In this document: piece after piece, positions 1 through 9,021 of the stretch | How positions within the stretch are numbered: the first letter of the stretch is position 1 | How the letters are laid out: the number at the start of each line of letters is the position of its first letter | NCBI GenBank assembly: GCA_902791215.1 | Contig: CADAUZ010000009.1 | Location: 24,897-88,896 of the forward strand | Source of the DNA: Oscillospiraceae bacterium | Lineage (GTDB): Bacteria > Bacillota > Clostridia > Oscillospirales > Oscillospiraceae | DNA: 64,000 bases | Direction of reading: 5' to 3' | Position numbers and translations under genes: made by a program | The notes under the pieces: model-generated | What the model saw: the letters and a program-made list of their open reading frames with translations, nothing else | Told to the model about the DNA's origin: nothing | Database searches by the model: none

Positions 1-1450
1 CGATATCGTCAGCACCGTTGGGCATATGCATGGCCAACATTTTCAGGTAGCTTTCCAAATCAATAACTGCGTCTTTCAATGAGGCGGGTGCACTGTTTAC
101 GGGAATTGAAAGTATATCATCGGAAACAGGTATGCCGTCATAGTCGTTTCTCGGCAAGGGATAAGAATTGGCAAAATCAACATCATTATATTGATCGCCG
201 ATTGTGGAGACGCCGTTATACTTATGACTTACGAGCCAGTAATCGCTTCCTTTGAGAAAATAAATATAATTTGACGTGTGATTATGATCCCAAGTTGAAT
301 CCAGCTCATAGTAGCTTCCGTCCAGCGCGGCAATATTCCAGGCATGAGTCATCGATGAACTCGAGATAATACGCGTATCTATTCCAACACTGAGGCAAAG
401 CCGATAGAAGGCTGCGGCATAACCCTGACAGTATGCAAGATGATTGACAAGCGCAGAATATGCTGTGCGCTTAATATCTCCGCTGCCTCCATAGGAAACA
501 GTTTCACAAAGGTAATCATAAATCGCGCGTATTTTCTGAGAGTCGTTTTTGTTATCCAAATCCAGCTCAGCAAGGATACTGTCTACAACAGGTGTAAGCT
601 CTGCTTCCTGCTGCGCATTGGTGTAGTGAAAGAAAGAAAACGGTATCTGATAATAATACAGTCCATTTTCTTTGCCTTTATATGAAAATGAAGTAACCTT
701 GAATCCGCCGTATTCGTAGCGGAGATAGTCGCCTTCGGTTGGATTGCCGGTGTGCGCGATGGCAGCAGACCAGATAAGGGACAATTTTTCGGTCAAGCTA
801 TATTGATTCAATTCATAGTCGCTGCATAGACAAAGCGTTGCAGTATCCTGGAAATCGGCGACTTGTGAACGCAGAAACAAAGCCGCATCCTCATCGGTAT
901 CAAGATATGTATTGTTTTTCCAATAACGCTGTGCGTTAAATCGCTTATTACTGTTGGTTTCAACGGTGACCAGCTCTCGCAGCGCTTCCTCGGCGGCTGC
1001 CGCCTGTTCCACCGAGACATCCGGAATATCTGCCTCGCTTATGATCCCCTCATATACAGGGTCAATGTATGTAAACGAGAAGCTCTCAATCTTAATGACC
1101 GGCGTCAGATCGATCGGGATGATGAGCCGTATCGCCTCATCGACGGTAAAAGCGCCGTCAAAATCCTCATATCGTCCATCCTCGTCGTGAAAGCGATAGA
1201 GGTATTCGCCGGGGGTGAGCAGATAATGTCCGTACAGCGCAAAATCTGTCCCGTCTTCCGTGATCGGGGCGCACTCGTTTCCGGCCTCATCTATGACATG
1301 GAGACCGGGAAGCGCGCTCTCGTCAATACAGTCAAACAGGACCGTAACAGGCTGTACATCACTGCCCTCCGCAAAGGCGGCGGGGCAGAGGAGCGTGCAC
1401 AGTATGAAGCATAAAAACAAAGTCAAAACGTTGCGCAGCTTGCTGGACAT
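1..1450 (-). CDS. Secreted transglutaminase-like protein, C-terminus beyond window edge
   Basis: An open frame of 483 codons runs from ATG at 1450 off the left edge. The start follows a strong AGGAGG site. Residues 1-27 form a signal peptide ending PAAFA, so the product is exported. Further in, the transglutaminase-core triad is recognisable: a Cys in AYCQGYAAAF, a His in SMTHAWN and an Asp in LDSTWD, in the usual order and spacing. Proteins with this fold in Clostridia are cell-surface proteases or crosslinkers; substrate cannot be told here. The region between signal peptide and core (about residues 30-290) is not one I recognise. It is more AT-rich than the core genes of the window. Triad and signal are seen; function is inferred from the fold. 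Confidence 0.85.
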   Translation of the reverse strand, partial: MSSKLRNVLTLFLCFILCTLLCPAAFAEGSDVQPVTVLFDCIDESALPGLHVIDEAGNECAPITEDGTDFALYGHYLLTPGEYLYRFHDEDGRYEDFDGAFTVDEAIRLIIPIDLTPVIKIESFSFTYIDPVYEGIISEADIPDVSVEQAAAAEEALRELVTVETNSNKRFNAQRYWKNNTYLDTDEDAALFLRSQVADFQDTATLCLCSDYELNQYSLTEKLSLIWSAAIAHTGNPTEGDYLRYEYGGFKVTSFSYKGKENGLYYYQIPFSFFHYTNAQQEAELTPVVDSILAELDLDNKNDSQKIRAIYDYLCETVSYGGSGDIKRTAYSALVNHLAYCQGYAAAFYRLCLSVGIDTRIISSSSMTHAWNIAALDGSYYELDSTWDHNHTSNYIYFLKGSDYWLVSHKYNGVSTIGDQYNDVDFANSYPLPRNDYDGIPVSDDILSIPVNSAPASLKDAVIDLESYLKMLAMHMPNGADDI

Positions 1451-1502
1451 GATATTCCTCCTGGAAAAAACACCGGGTAGTTGTATGTAAAAAACCAATA
1501 TA

Positions 1503-1530
1503 ATTATAACACATTGCAGGAAATATGCAA
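1503..1530 (-). promoter_or_regulatory. Promoter of the transglutaminase-like gene
   Basis: On the minus strand TTGCAT and TATAAT are separated by 16 bases, about 50 bases upstream of the ATG at 1450. Confidence 0.6.
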
Positions 1531-1585
1531 GAAAAAGTACCCCACGGGCATTTTATGATTATGTAAAATTCTGAAAAAATAGCGC

Positions 1586-1614
1586 TTGACAAAAGCTGCT
1601 TTGTCTGCTATTAT
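1586..1614 (+). promoter_or_regulatory. Promoter of the tRNA-Thr/tRNA-Tyr unit
   Basis: TTGACA, a 17-base spacer and TATTAT lie about 55 bases before the first tRNA, a good vegetative promoter for a small tRNA operon. Confidence 0.75.
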
Positions 1615-1670
1615 AACAAAGCGCTCAGGGGTCAGGTACTTCACCGAAACACGGGCGATGCCGGTAAGAT

Positions 1671-1746
1671 GCTGGTGTAGCTCAGTCGGTAGAGCAGCTG
1701 ATTTGTAATCAGCAGGTCGGGGGTTCGAGTCCGTCCACCAGCTCCA
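1671..1746 (+). tRNA. tRNA-Thr (anticodon TGT)
   Basis: The acceptor stem GCTGGTG pairs with CACCAGC and is followed by TCCA, so CCA is encoded. The anticodon stem GCTGA/TCAGC encloses the loop TTTGTAA, giving anticodon TGT. The T arm carries GTTCGAGTC, with one apparent mismatch in the T stem. The gene reads ACA codons for threonine. Confidence 0.95.
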
Positions 1747-1764
1747 CACGGCGCAACTGAATAT

Positions 1765-1849
1765 GGGGGAATTCCCGAGTGGCCAAAGGGGACAGACTGT
1801 AAATCTGCTGGCAATGCCTTCGGTGGTTCGAATCCACCTTCCCCCACCA
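1765..1849 (+). tRNA. tRNA-Tyr (anticodon GTA)
   Basis: This class II tRNA has a long variable arm. The acceptor GGGGGAA pairs with TTCCCCC and is followed by ACCA. The anticodon stem CAGA/TCTG encloses CTGTAAA, giving anticodon GTA. It lies 18 bases behind tRNA-Thr and shares its promoter. Confidence 0.96.
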
Positions 1850-1878
1850 AACCGGTACTTGAAAAAGTACCGGTTTTT
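1850..1878 (+). terminator. Terminator of the tRNA unit
   Basis: ACCGGTACTT and its complement AAGTACCGGT enclose a GAAA loop and are followed by TTTT. Confidence 0.9.
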
Positions 1879-2102
1879 CTTTGCCTTGACGCAAAATCCA
1901 CTATGTTTTGCTCTAAAAAGTGACCGGATTTAGAACCCTGTTTTGACCTGACCATTATTATGACCCTTTGTAGAATAACGGTAGGTGAACCATAGTGGAA
2001 CAATTGACACAAAATCGCACAGAAATGAATGAAAAAAGTTTCAGGATTCGGCGTTTAAAGATTTAATATATCCAGACTGCCGCTTATATCAATCAGGGAA
2101 GA

Positions 2103-2220
2103 TCACGTTTTTTCGAGTTTCGCCTTGTCATAAGAGGTAAAGAAATCCTTCGTGTCTTTTACGACCACGCTTCCGAAAAGAATCAGAGAGAAGAGGTTAG
2201 GAATCGCCATCTGAGCTTAG
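2103..2220 (-). pseudogene. Remnant: C-terminal tail of an AGCS-type Na+/alanine symporter
   Basis: The minus strand encodes 38 residues beginning MAIPNLFSLILFGSVVV and continuing KDTKDFF before a stop. This resembles the extreme C-terminus of sodium:alanine symporters (AGCS family), which end with a MAIPNL... helix followed by a KETK-like tail. An in-frame stop lies just upstream and no other symporter sequence is present, so only the tail survives. The assignment rests on family memory of the tail and is moderately secure. The rest of 1879-2350 shows no gene that I can recognise. Confidence 0.5.
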
Positions 2221-2245
2221 TATAAAACAGTATTAAAAACGGGAA

Positions 2246-2288
2246 GATGGGAGCAAAGCTATGCATCGCGCAAAGCTTCACTCCCATC
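2246..2288 (-). terminator. Probable terminator of mnmA
   Basis: GATGGGAG and CTCCCATC arms lie about 60 bases downstream of the mnmA stop, with an imperfect inner AAGCTT-rich stem. On the minus strand the hairpin is followed by TTCCCGTTTTT. Confidence 0.5.
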
Positions 2289-2350
2289 GTTCTTGCAATA
2301 ACAGCCGTGATCTCTCGAAAGATCATCACAGTGGCGTTTGCATACCATAT

Positions 2351-3442
2351 TTATTCCGACATTCCGTTCGGAAACTCCCTGATTGTACCGCCGCCGAGAA
2401 CCATATCCTCGAGATAGAGAACGACAGCCTGTCCCGGCGTGATGGCCCGCTGCGGTTCATCGAATACGATGCGTACCTCATCCTCCGGCAGCGGATATAC
2501 CGTGCACGCGGCCTCGCACTGGTGATAGCGCGTGCGGGCAAAAGCGCGAATCGGCGCATCCGGTTTTGGGATCGAAAGCCAGTTGAAAGCAGCAGCCTGG
2601 AGGTCGCGCCTGTACAGCGCGCTTTCCGGGCCAATCAGAAGCGTGTTGTTCACAGGGTTCTTCCCGATCACATAGCGGGGCTCGCCCGCAGCGAAACCAA
2701 GGCCGCGCCGCTGCCCGATCGTATAGCGGAGCAGACCCCGATGCCTGCCGACCGTGTTCCCGTTTTGATCCAGAATGTCGCCGTCCGGATAGCGCCTTCC
2801 GGTCCTGCGCCTGATAAACCCGGCATAGTCTCCGTCCGGGATAAAGCAGATGTCCTGGCTGTCCCGCTTTTCGGCGTTGACCAGCTTATGCGCCTCGGCA
2901 AGCTGCCGTGCTTCACTCTTGTGAAGCGCACCGAGAGGAAAGCGAAGACAGCGGAGCTGCTCCTGTGTCAGCATGTACAGGACATAGCTCTGATCCTTCT
3001 TTTCATCGACAGCCTTAAAAAGCTGCCAGCGCCGCAGCTCTTCACTGTAGGCTGTGCGCACGTAATGCCCGGTAGCCAAAATGTCATATCCCGCCTTTTT
3101 TGCCTGCTCCAGCAAAGCGTCAAATTTCAGGTAACGGTTGCAGTCGATACAGGGATTCGGCGTCCGGCCCGCCTCATATTCCCGGATAAACCTGCGGATA
3201 ACCGCCTGCTCAAAGCTTTTGGAAAAGCACATGGATTCGTGCGCTATTCCAAGCTGCCAGCAGACAAGGGCCGCGTACTCCTCATCCGCATCGCTGCAGC
3301 AGCTTTTCTCGCAGCTTGTCTGGTAGCCGCTTTCCCGGTACAGACGCATGGTGACGCCTGTGCAGTCGTATCCCGCCTCCTTCATCAGCAGGGCGGCGAC
3401 GGAGCTGTCCACACCGCCGCTCATGGCAATCATGGCGCGCAT
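2351..3442 (-). CDS. mnmA: tRNA-specific 2-thiouridylase MnmA
   Basis: This 363-residue protein is full length for MnmA, which thiolates U34 in the anticodons of Lys, Glu and Gln tRNAs, using ATP and sulfur relayed from a cysteine desulfurase. The N-terminus AMSGGVDSSVAALLMKE is the PP-loop ATP site. TPNPCIDCNRYLKF (near residue 100) carries a catalytic cysteine, GHYVR follows, and KDQSYVLYML and SQDICFIPDGDY are family signatures. An AGGAGG site precedes the start. In many Clostridia mnmA sits with an Rrf2 regulator and iscS. Here the Rrf2 gene is a remnant and the only cysteine desulfurase in the window is at 47913-49043, so the sulfur donor must act from elsewhere. Confidence 0.97.
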   Translation of the reverse strand: MRAMIAMSGGVDSSVAALLMKEAGYDCTGVTMRLYRESGYQTSCEKSCCSDADEEYAALVCWQLGIAHESMCFSKSFEQAVIRRFIREYEAGRTPNPCIDCNRYLKFDALLEQAKKAGYDILATGHYVRTAYSEELRRWQLFKAVDEKKDQSYVLYMLTQEQLRCLRFPLGALHKSEARQLAEAHKLVNAEKRDSQDICFIPDGDYAGFIRRRTGRRYPDGDILDQNGNTVGRHRGLLRYTIGQRRGLGFAAGEPRYVIGKNPVNNTLLIGPESALYRRDLQAAAFNWLSIPKPDAPIRAFARTRYHQCEAACTVYPLPEDEVRIVFDEPQRAITPGQAVVLYLEDMVLGGGTIREFPNGMSE

Positions 3443-3457
3443 TTTAACCTCCTATTG

Positions 3458-3775
3458 TCACACTGGGTTAATATGTATATACTGCTTTTGATGCGCTTTG
3501 TCAAGGAGGAGAAAGCCTTGGAGCAAAAGGCGATCATTCGTGCGGTATGCATCAGTGAAAGAAAAGGGGAGCAATGTGCGGCAGTCTGCAGCACGGGGAC
3601 AGGGCTTGCTGCCGTCTGCAAGACAAGCCACCGGAGCCAGATCTCCTTCCAACGTGCAGAGAACGTCCATTACTTTGATTTGCCCAGCCGGATGACAGAG
3701 CCGGTATCCGTCGCCTTGATTCTCTGCCAGATCGACAAGAACACGCAGGGCATAACGGCCGCGAGTTGAAATCAT
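3458..3775 (-). pseudogene. Rrf2/CymR-family regulator with internal deletion
   Basis: The 105-residue product starts like an Rrf2 regulator (MISTRGRYALRVLVDLAE) but jumps at about residue 24, GDGY, straight to RLCHPAGQIKVMDVL. In family members the helix-turn-helix recognition region lies between these two points, so about 40 residues are missing and DNA binding should be lost. The later GDLAPVACL and CPRAADCRTL segments are recognisable, including cysteines of the IscR/CymR class. After that the sequence stops resembling the family. The deletion joins GDGY to a site where relatives read GGGYRL, so short homology may have guided it. The gene ends 15 bases before mnmA and is probably the decayed first gene of a cymR-mnmA operon. 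Confidence 0.8.
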
Positions 3776-4094
3776 ATCCTCACTTCCTTGCCATTAACCT
3801 ATTATACCTCAAGGTTTATCCGCCTGTTTCTGTGTTCCTGAAAACTCCCCACATGCGTGTTCGGCCTAATACCATTGGTCTTGCTGATCCAGATCATGCA
3901 GTTACCTTCCCCGCGAGACTCAATAAGATTACATCACTTTTCAATGCGCTTAGGCCATTTTGAGACTCGTCAATATTTTTCCTGCAATTTCTTGACACGA
4001 ACCCTGAGCCTTTCAAAAGTTGACGGATTATGCCGATGGGAGTACAATAAATAATAATGTAAATCATTTGAAGAAGAGCACAAACAAGGAGAGA
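3776..4094. other. Intergenic, no gene seen
   Basis: I find no convincing coding sequence, RNA gene or repeat here. A TATAAT-like box on the minus strand just upstream of 3775 may be the old promoter of the Rrf2 gene. The composition is more AT-rich than the neighbours. Confidence 0.5.
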
Positions 4095-5001
4095 ATGTTG
4101 GATAAATCGCTTATCATTACCGAAAAACCATCAGTTGCCAGACAATTTGCCGCTGCACTCGGTGTGATTGGCAGCCAGGATGGGTATATCGAGGACGACA
4201 AATGGGTCATAACCTGGTGCATCGGGCACCTGGTCAGTCTCAGCTACCCGGAAGCCTATGATCCGGCACTGAAAAAATGGAGCATGGATGGAGGGTGCGG
4301 GAAAACTGATCGACGACGCGGAGCTGCGAGAGCAGATCAAGGGCAGCGGGATCGGGACATCAGCGACCAGGGCCGAAATCATTACAAAGCTGGAGCATGA
4401 CAAGTACATTTCCCTAAATAAGAAAACCCAGCTCATCACACCGACATCGATTGGGGAGGCCTTGTTCGATATCGTGTCTGAAACCGTCCCGCAGATGCTG
4501 AGCCCCAAAATGACAGCCTCCTGGGAGAAAGGACTTTCGCAGGTTGAGCGCGGAGAAATCTCAGCCTCCCGGTATCGTACAATCATGGAGGATTTTGTCC
4601 GAAAGTCAGTGGACAGAATCAAGACGTCTTCCACGGTCAGCATGCCTGGAAAAGTCGAAATAGCGCCGATCGGAAAATGCCCGCGCTGCGGCCGTGATGT
4701 GATCGAGGGCAGAAAGGGCTTCGGCTGCGTCGGATACAGGGATAAAGAAAAACCATGCTCGTTTACGATCTGGAAGAGCAATGCCCTTTTGGCAACCGGG
4801 CATAAATCCATCAGCGCGGCCATGGCGAGAAAGCTCCTGAAAGGGGAGAGCATAACCGTCAGTGGACTCCGATCCAAGGCAGGGAAACCCTATGCGGCAG
4901 CCTTTACGCTCAAGGACGATGGTCAAAATGCAAGCCTCGAGATGAGTTTTGATCAGGTAAAGCCCAGACGCTCATATAGAAAATCAAAAACATCTAAATA
5001 A
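4095..5001 (+). pseudogene. topB: DNA topoisomerase III remnant (topB), middle deleted and frame shifted
   Basis: ATG at 4095 opens the Toprim start of topoisomerase III (LDKSLIITEKPSVARQFA, then CIGHLVSLSYPEAYDP and KKW). At about 4283 homology stops. It resumes in another frame at 4288 with GAGKLIDDAELREQIKGSG and IGTSATRAEII, and continues to a C-terminal zinc-ribbon-like segment CPRCGRDVIEGRKGFGC at 5001. Roughly 400 residues, including the rest of Toprim and the active-site tyrosine region, are gone, so the protein cannot relax DNA. TopB copies of this kind often travel on integrative conjugative elements. This may therefore be the scar of such an element, but no other conjugation gene is present. 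Confidence 0.88.
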
Positions 5002-5209
5002 GCAGGTGCCATTTTAGTGCCAACTTTGTGCCATCGTCTTCCCGCTTGTCATCATGGAGGGCAGAGAGTAGAAGTGCCTCAAATCTTTCAGAGAATGCTT
5101 TGCTTTTTCGCCGACTCTTGTCTGTTGCTTTTTTTTGTGGTAAGATAGTAAAAAAACAACAGGAGGTTCTGCCGCGCGGAGACGATTTTTCCGTGACAGC
5201 TCAGACACC

Positions 5210-6328
5210 ATGATTGACAGGGATTTTGCCGAAAAATTCATTGAACGCGTGACGCGCTACACCGACTATAACGTAAACATTATGGATGAGCGAGGCATCA
5301 TCATCGCGAGCCGCGACAAAGCCCGCATCGGACAGTATCACGAGGTCGCTTACCGCCTCGTCAGCGGGACGGAGGAGATCGCGGACACCACCGGGATGTC
5401 TTTCCCGAACGTTCTGCCCGGCATCAATATGGTCATCGCCACCGGCGGCGTGCGCGAGGGGGTGGTGGGTGTGACCGGCGTGCCGGACGAGGTGCGCCCC
5501 GTTGCCCTGATGGTGAAAATGGCCTTTGAGACCATGCTCAAATATGAACGACAGCAGGAGGAGCAGCGCCGCCGCGCCAATAAAAAAGAGCACTTCATCT
5601 ACCTCCTGACCCAGGTGGAAAACGCCGATCCCGCCCTGCTGCGGGAGATGGCGCGCGATCTGGGCTATCCGGAGGAAATGGTGCGCGCCCCGATCCTCCT
5701 GAAAACCCGGCCGGGCGAGGCAAGCGAGCTGCTGAGCATTCTGCGCAATGGGCCGCTGCACACGAACCGGGATTTCAGCTTTGCCCTGGACGACAGCCAT
5801 GTGCTGGTGTACAAGGGCTTTCAGCAGCGCAGCAAGACCCTGAATGCCGCCTACCGTGACTTTCTGACGGACTATCTTTCCGCCGTCAAAGGCCGTGCGC
5901 AGGCGTACATTGGCAGTTTTCAGGACACCTATCCCCAGTACTGCTACGGCTATCGCCACTGCCGCTGGCTGGAAGAACGCTTTGCGGATGTCGGAGAGCC
6001 TGTGTTCTTCTATGATCATCTGAGCGGCTATCTGCGGGAAGCGATCCCCCTGCGGGAGCTGCAGCATGCCTTCAGCGTCTGCCGCAGTCAGATGAGCCCG
6101 GAGCGCAGACGCAGCTTCTGTGAGACCGTGGGCGCTCTCATCGACACAAACTATCACTTTCCCGAGGCGGCCGAACGCCTGTACATCCACAAAAACACCT
6201 TGGTTTACCGATACAACGCCATCAAGCAGAATCTGGGGATTGACCCCCTGGCATCCGCGTCTGACCGGGCTTTTCTGGAGGCGTTTCACGCCTATCTCCT
6301 GCGGACGATTGAAGCCGAAAACAGTTGA
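5210..6328 (+). CDS. CdaR/PucR-family sugar diacid regulator
   Basis: This 372-residue cytoplasmic regulator begins with a diacid-recognition sensor domain (about residues 5-135; NIMDERGIIIASRDKARIG, GVVGVTG). It ends with a PucR-type helix-turn-helix (about 310-360; AERLYIHKNTLVYRYNAI). CdaR relatives switch on uptake and use of glucarate, galactarate and glycerate. The next two genes encode glycerate kinase and a GntP permease, which fits. The start is odd: an AGGAGG lies 44 bases upstream at 5161 and the frame after it, LPRGDDFSVTAQTP, ends in TGA overlapping the ATG. Translation may therefore be coupled to that short leader frame. A terminator follows, so the regulator has its own transcript. 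Confidence 0.88.
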   Translation: MIDRDFAEKFIERVTRYTDYNVNIMDERGIIIASRDKARIGQYHEVAYRLVSGTEEIADTTGMSFPNVLPGINMVIATGGVREGVVGVTGVPDEVRPVALMVKMAFETMLKYERQQEEQRRRANKKEHFIYLLTQVENADPALLREMARDLGYPEEMVRAPILLKTRPGEASELLSILRNGPLHTNRDFSFALDDSHVLVYKGFQQRSKTLNAAYRDFLTDYLSAVKGRAQAYIGSFQDTYPQYCYGYRHCRWLEERFADVGEPVFFYDHLSGYLREAIPLRELQHAFSVCRSQMSPERRRSFCETVGALIDTNYHFPEAAERLYIHKNTLVYRYNAIKQNLGIDPLASASDRAFLEAFHAYLLRTIEAENS

Positions 6329-6364
6329 TCGCCCTTGCTTTCTTTAATACGCTGCAATGCCTTG

Positions 6365-6406
6365 CCGTTTTCTTTGTGCTGACAACACAAAGAAAACGGT
6401 TTTTTT
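6365..6406 (+). terminator. Terminator after the CdaR-type regulator
   Basis: A 14-base-pair stem (CCGTTTTCTTTGTG and complement) with a short loop is followed by seven T. Confidence 0.92.
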
Positions 6407-6493
6407 CAGCTCTGCGTGACATTCGCAAAAGTCTGTCCCCATGCTACAATACAATCACCTCAAGGGAAAACGAAAATGAAAGGAAACAGCTAT

Positions 6494-7627
6494 ATGAAAG
6501 CGATCATTGCCATTGATTCTCTCAAGGGAAGCCTCAGCTCTCTGCAGGCGGGCGACGCCATACGGGAAGGCATTCTGCGCGTATACAAGGATGCAGTGGT
6601 TCAGGTGCGGCCCCTGGCAGACGGCGGTGAGGGCACTGTCGAGGCTCTGACCATCGGCATGGGCGGCGAGCTCCAGACCGTCACAGTCACAGGCCCCCTC
6701 GGCGAGAAGGCGGAAGCGCAGTACGGCATCCTGGCCGACGGCGTCACCGCCATCGTGGAGATGTCCGCCGCGGCAGGCATCACCATGGTCCCCGACGAAA
6801 AGCGCAACCCCCTCTATACCACCACTTACGGCGTGGGCGAGATGATCCGCGACGCTATCCACAAGGGCTGCCGCCACTTTATCGTGGGCATCGGGGGCAG
6901 CGCCACGAATGACGGCGGCGTGGGCATGCTCCAGGCGCTGGGCTACGGGATGCTGAATGAAAACGGCGAACAGGTGTCCTTCGGCGCACAGGGACTGCAG
7001 GAGCTCAAATCCATCACCGACGATAACGTGATCCCCGAGCTGAAAGACTGCTCCTTCCGCATCGCCTGCGATGTAACCAATCCTCTATGCGGCGAGACCG
7101 GCTGCAGTGCCATCTTCGGCCCGCAGAAGGGCGCGACCCCCTCCATGATCCTGCAGATGGACGGCTGGCTGAGAAATTACGCGAAGCTTGCCGCGGCCTA
7201 TAACCCCAAGGCGGACCCCGAATATCCCGGCACCGGCGCGGCGGGCGGTCTCGGCTTTGCCTTCCTGAGCTTCACAAACGCGGTGCTCGAATCCGGCATC
7301 AACATTGTGCTCGATGAGACGAAGCTGGAGGAATACGTAAAAGATGCTGACGTGGTCATCACCGGAGAAGGCCGCCTGGACGGCCAGACCGTCATGGGCA
7401 AGGCGCCTATCGGTGTTGCAAAGATCGCCAAGAAGTATTCTAAGCCCGTGATCGCCTTTGCCGGCTGTGTGACGCCGGACGCCGTTGCCTGCAACGAGCA
7501 CGGCATCGACGCCTTTTTCCCCATCCTGCGCGGTGTGGGAACACTCCAGGAGGCGATGGACCCTGCCAACGCGCGCAAGAACATGGCCGACACGGTGGAA
7601 CAGGTGTTCCGGCTTATGAAGATCTGA
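6494..7627 (+). CDS. Glycerate kinase, GarK/GlxK family
   Basis: Glycerate kinase phosphorylates D-glycerate with ATP to phosphoglycerate, feeding glucarate/galactarate or glycerate breakdown into glycolysis. The 377-residue product has the family start MKAIIAIDSLKGSLSS, then RPLADGGEGT, HFIVGIGGSATNDGG, DVTNPLCG and DVVITGEGRLDGQT. The ATG at 6494 was chosen because AAAGGA sits about ten bases upstream and relatives begin at this point; an in-frame ATG at 6476 is less likely. The permease gene follows after 59 bases with its own AGGAGAGG, presumably in one transcript. Confidence 0.94.
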   Translation: MKAIIAIDSLKGSLSSLQAGDAIREGILRVYKDAVVQVRPLADGGEGTVEALTIGMGGELQTVTVTGPLGEKAEAQYGILADGVTAIVEMSAAAGITMVPDEKRNPLYTTTYGVGEMIRDAIHKGCRHFIVGIGGSATNDGGVGMLQALGYGMLNENGEQVSFGAQGLQELKSITDDNVIPELKDCSFRIACDVTNPLCGETGCSAIFGPQKGATPSMILQMDGWLRNYAKLAAAYNPKADPEYPGTGAAGGLGFAFLSFTNAVLESGINIVLDETKLEEYVKDADVVITGEGRLDGQTVMGKAPIGVAKIAKKYSKPVIAFAGCVTPDAVACNEHGIDAFFPILRGVGTLQEAMDPANARKNMADTVEQVFRLMKI

Positions 7628-7686
7628 TACCCGTAAAAGTAAACATAATATAATTTACATAAAATATACAGGAGAGGTAAAACACT

Positions 7687-8949
7687 ATGGCAGCACAGTT
7701 TTCGACCCTCAGCGCCCTCATCGGGCTTGCCATCGCGATCGTTCTTATTATCCGCAAGGTCGCCCCGGCCTACTGCCTGATCCTCGGCGCACTGGTGGGC
7801 GGTCTCATCGGCGGCGGCGGACTGGCCGGTACGGTCAACACCATGGTCAGCGGCGCGGGCTCCATGATGAGCTCTGTCCTACGCATCCTCACGAGCGGCA
7901 TTCTCGCCGGTGCCCTCATCAAGACCGGCTCTGCCCAGAAGATCGCCGAGGCCATCGTGGATAAACTCGGCCAGAAGCGGGCGGTCATGGCCATCTCCAT
8001 CGCCACCATGATCATCTGCGCGGTCGGCGTGTTCATTGATATCTCCGTCATTACCGTGGCGCCCATCGCCCTCGCCATCGGCGAGAAGGCGGGCCTGAGC
8101 AAGAGCGGCGTGCTGCTGGCGATGATCGGCGGCGGCAAGGCGGGCAATATCGTCTCCCCGAACCCCAACACCATCGCCGTGTCCGAAGCCTTTGAGCAGC
8201 CACTGACCTCCGTCATGATGCGAAACATCATCCCCGCGCTCTTTGCCCTCGTTGTCACCATCATCCTTGCAAACATGCTCTCGAAGAAGAACGACGACCC
8301 CATCACCGCCGCCGATCTGGAGGGCAGCGACAAGCAGCGGCTCCCGGGCTTTCTGCCCGCGATCCTCGGCCCTGTCGTTGTGATTGCGCTGCTTGCCCTG
8401 CGCCCCATCTGCGGCGTCAGCATTGATCCTCTGATCGCCCTGCCCGTGGGCGGCATCGTGAGTGTGCTCGTGACCGGAAACGCAAAGAATCTGGTGGAGT
8501 ATACGGAATACGGCCTGAGTAAGGTCATCGGCGTGTCCATTCTGCTCATCGGCACCGGCACCATCGCGGGCATCATCAAGGCTTCCGCCCTGCAGAGCGA
8601 TGTGACCAATCTCCTGGCCGCCATGCACATGCCCGCCTTCATCCTCGCGCCTCTGTCGGGTATCCTGATGGCTGCGGCAACTGCATCCACCACTGCGGGC
8701 GCCACCGTCGCGGCCCAGACCTTCTCTCCGGCCCTGCTGTCCGCGGGTGTCCCGGCGCTGGCTGCCGCCGCCATGATCCACGCGGGCGCCACAGTCCTGG
8801 ACTCCCTGCCCCACGGCTCCTTCTTCCACGCCACCGGCGGCAGCGTCGGCATGGGCATCTCCAGGCGCATGAAGCTCATTCCCTATGAAGCCCTCGTCGG
8901 TCTCACCAGCACCATCGTCGCCGTTGTGATCTATGTGATCGCCGGCTGA
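7687..8949 (+). CDS. GntP-family gluconate/glycerate permease
   Basis: This 420-residue integral membrane protein has about twelve hydrophobic segments and the GntP pattern (LIIRKVAPAYCLILGALVGG, AIVDKLGQKRAVMAI, GVFIDISVITVAPIAL, GGGKAGNIVSPNPNT, LDSLPHGSFFHATGGS). Family members take up gluconate, related sugar acids or glycerate with protons. The adjoining glycerate kinase and CdaR-type regulator make glycerate or a sugar diacid the likely substrate here; that is inference from context. The gene ends at a good terminator, closing the unit. Confidence 0.92.
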   Translation: MAAQFSTLSALIGLAIAIVLIIRKVAPAYCLILGALVGGLIGGGGLAGTVNTMVSGAGSMMSSVLRILTSGILAGALIKTGSAQKIAEAIVDKLGQKRAVMAISIATMIICAVGVFIDISVITVAPIALAIGEKAGLSKSGVLLAMIGGGKAGNIVSPNPNTIAVSEAFEQPLTSVMMRNIIPALFALVVTIILANMLSKKNDDPITAADLEGSDKQRLPGFLPAILGPVVVIALLALRPICGVSIDPLIALPVGGIVSVLVTGNAKNLVEYTEYGLSKVIGVSILLIGTGTIAGIIKASALQSDVTNLLAAMHMPAFILAPLSGILMAAATASTTAGATVAAQTFSPALLSAGVPALAAAAMIHAGATVLDSLPHGSFFHATGGSVGMGISRRMKLIPYEALVGLTSTIVAVVIYVIAG

Positions 8950-8980
8950 GGAAATGAAGGAACCTCCTTTTTCTTCCTTT

Positions 8981-9021
8981 CGGAAGCCCTGCGGATTCGT
9001 CCGAGGGGCTTCCGCATTTTT
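8981..9021 (+). terminator. Terminator of the glycerate unit
   Basis: CGGAAGCCC and GGGCTTCCG arms are followed by CATTTTTA. Confidence 0.85.

Noticed and set aside
1504..2012. Minus-strand reading frames across the tRNA genes (containing WWSWWTDSNPRPADY-like text)
   Set aside because: These are translations of the antisense of tRNA-Thr and tRNA-Tyr, a well-known annotation artefact.
2261..3769. 502-codon plus-strand frame opposite mnmA
   Set aside because: It is an antisense shadow of mnmA and the Rrf2 remnant; no ribosome site or family features.
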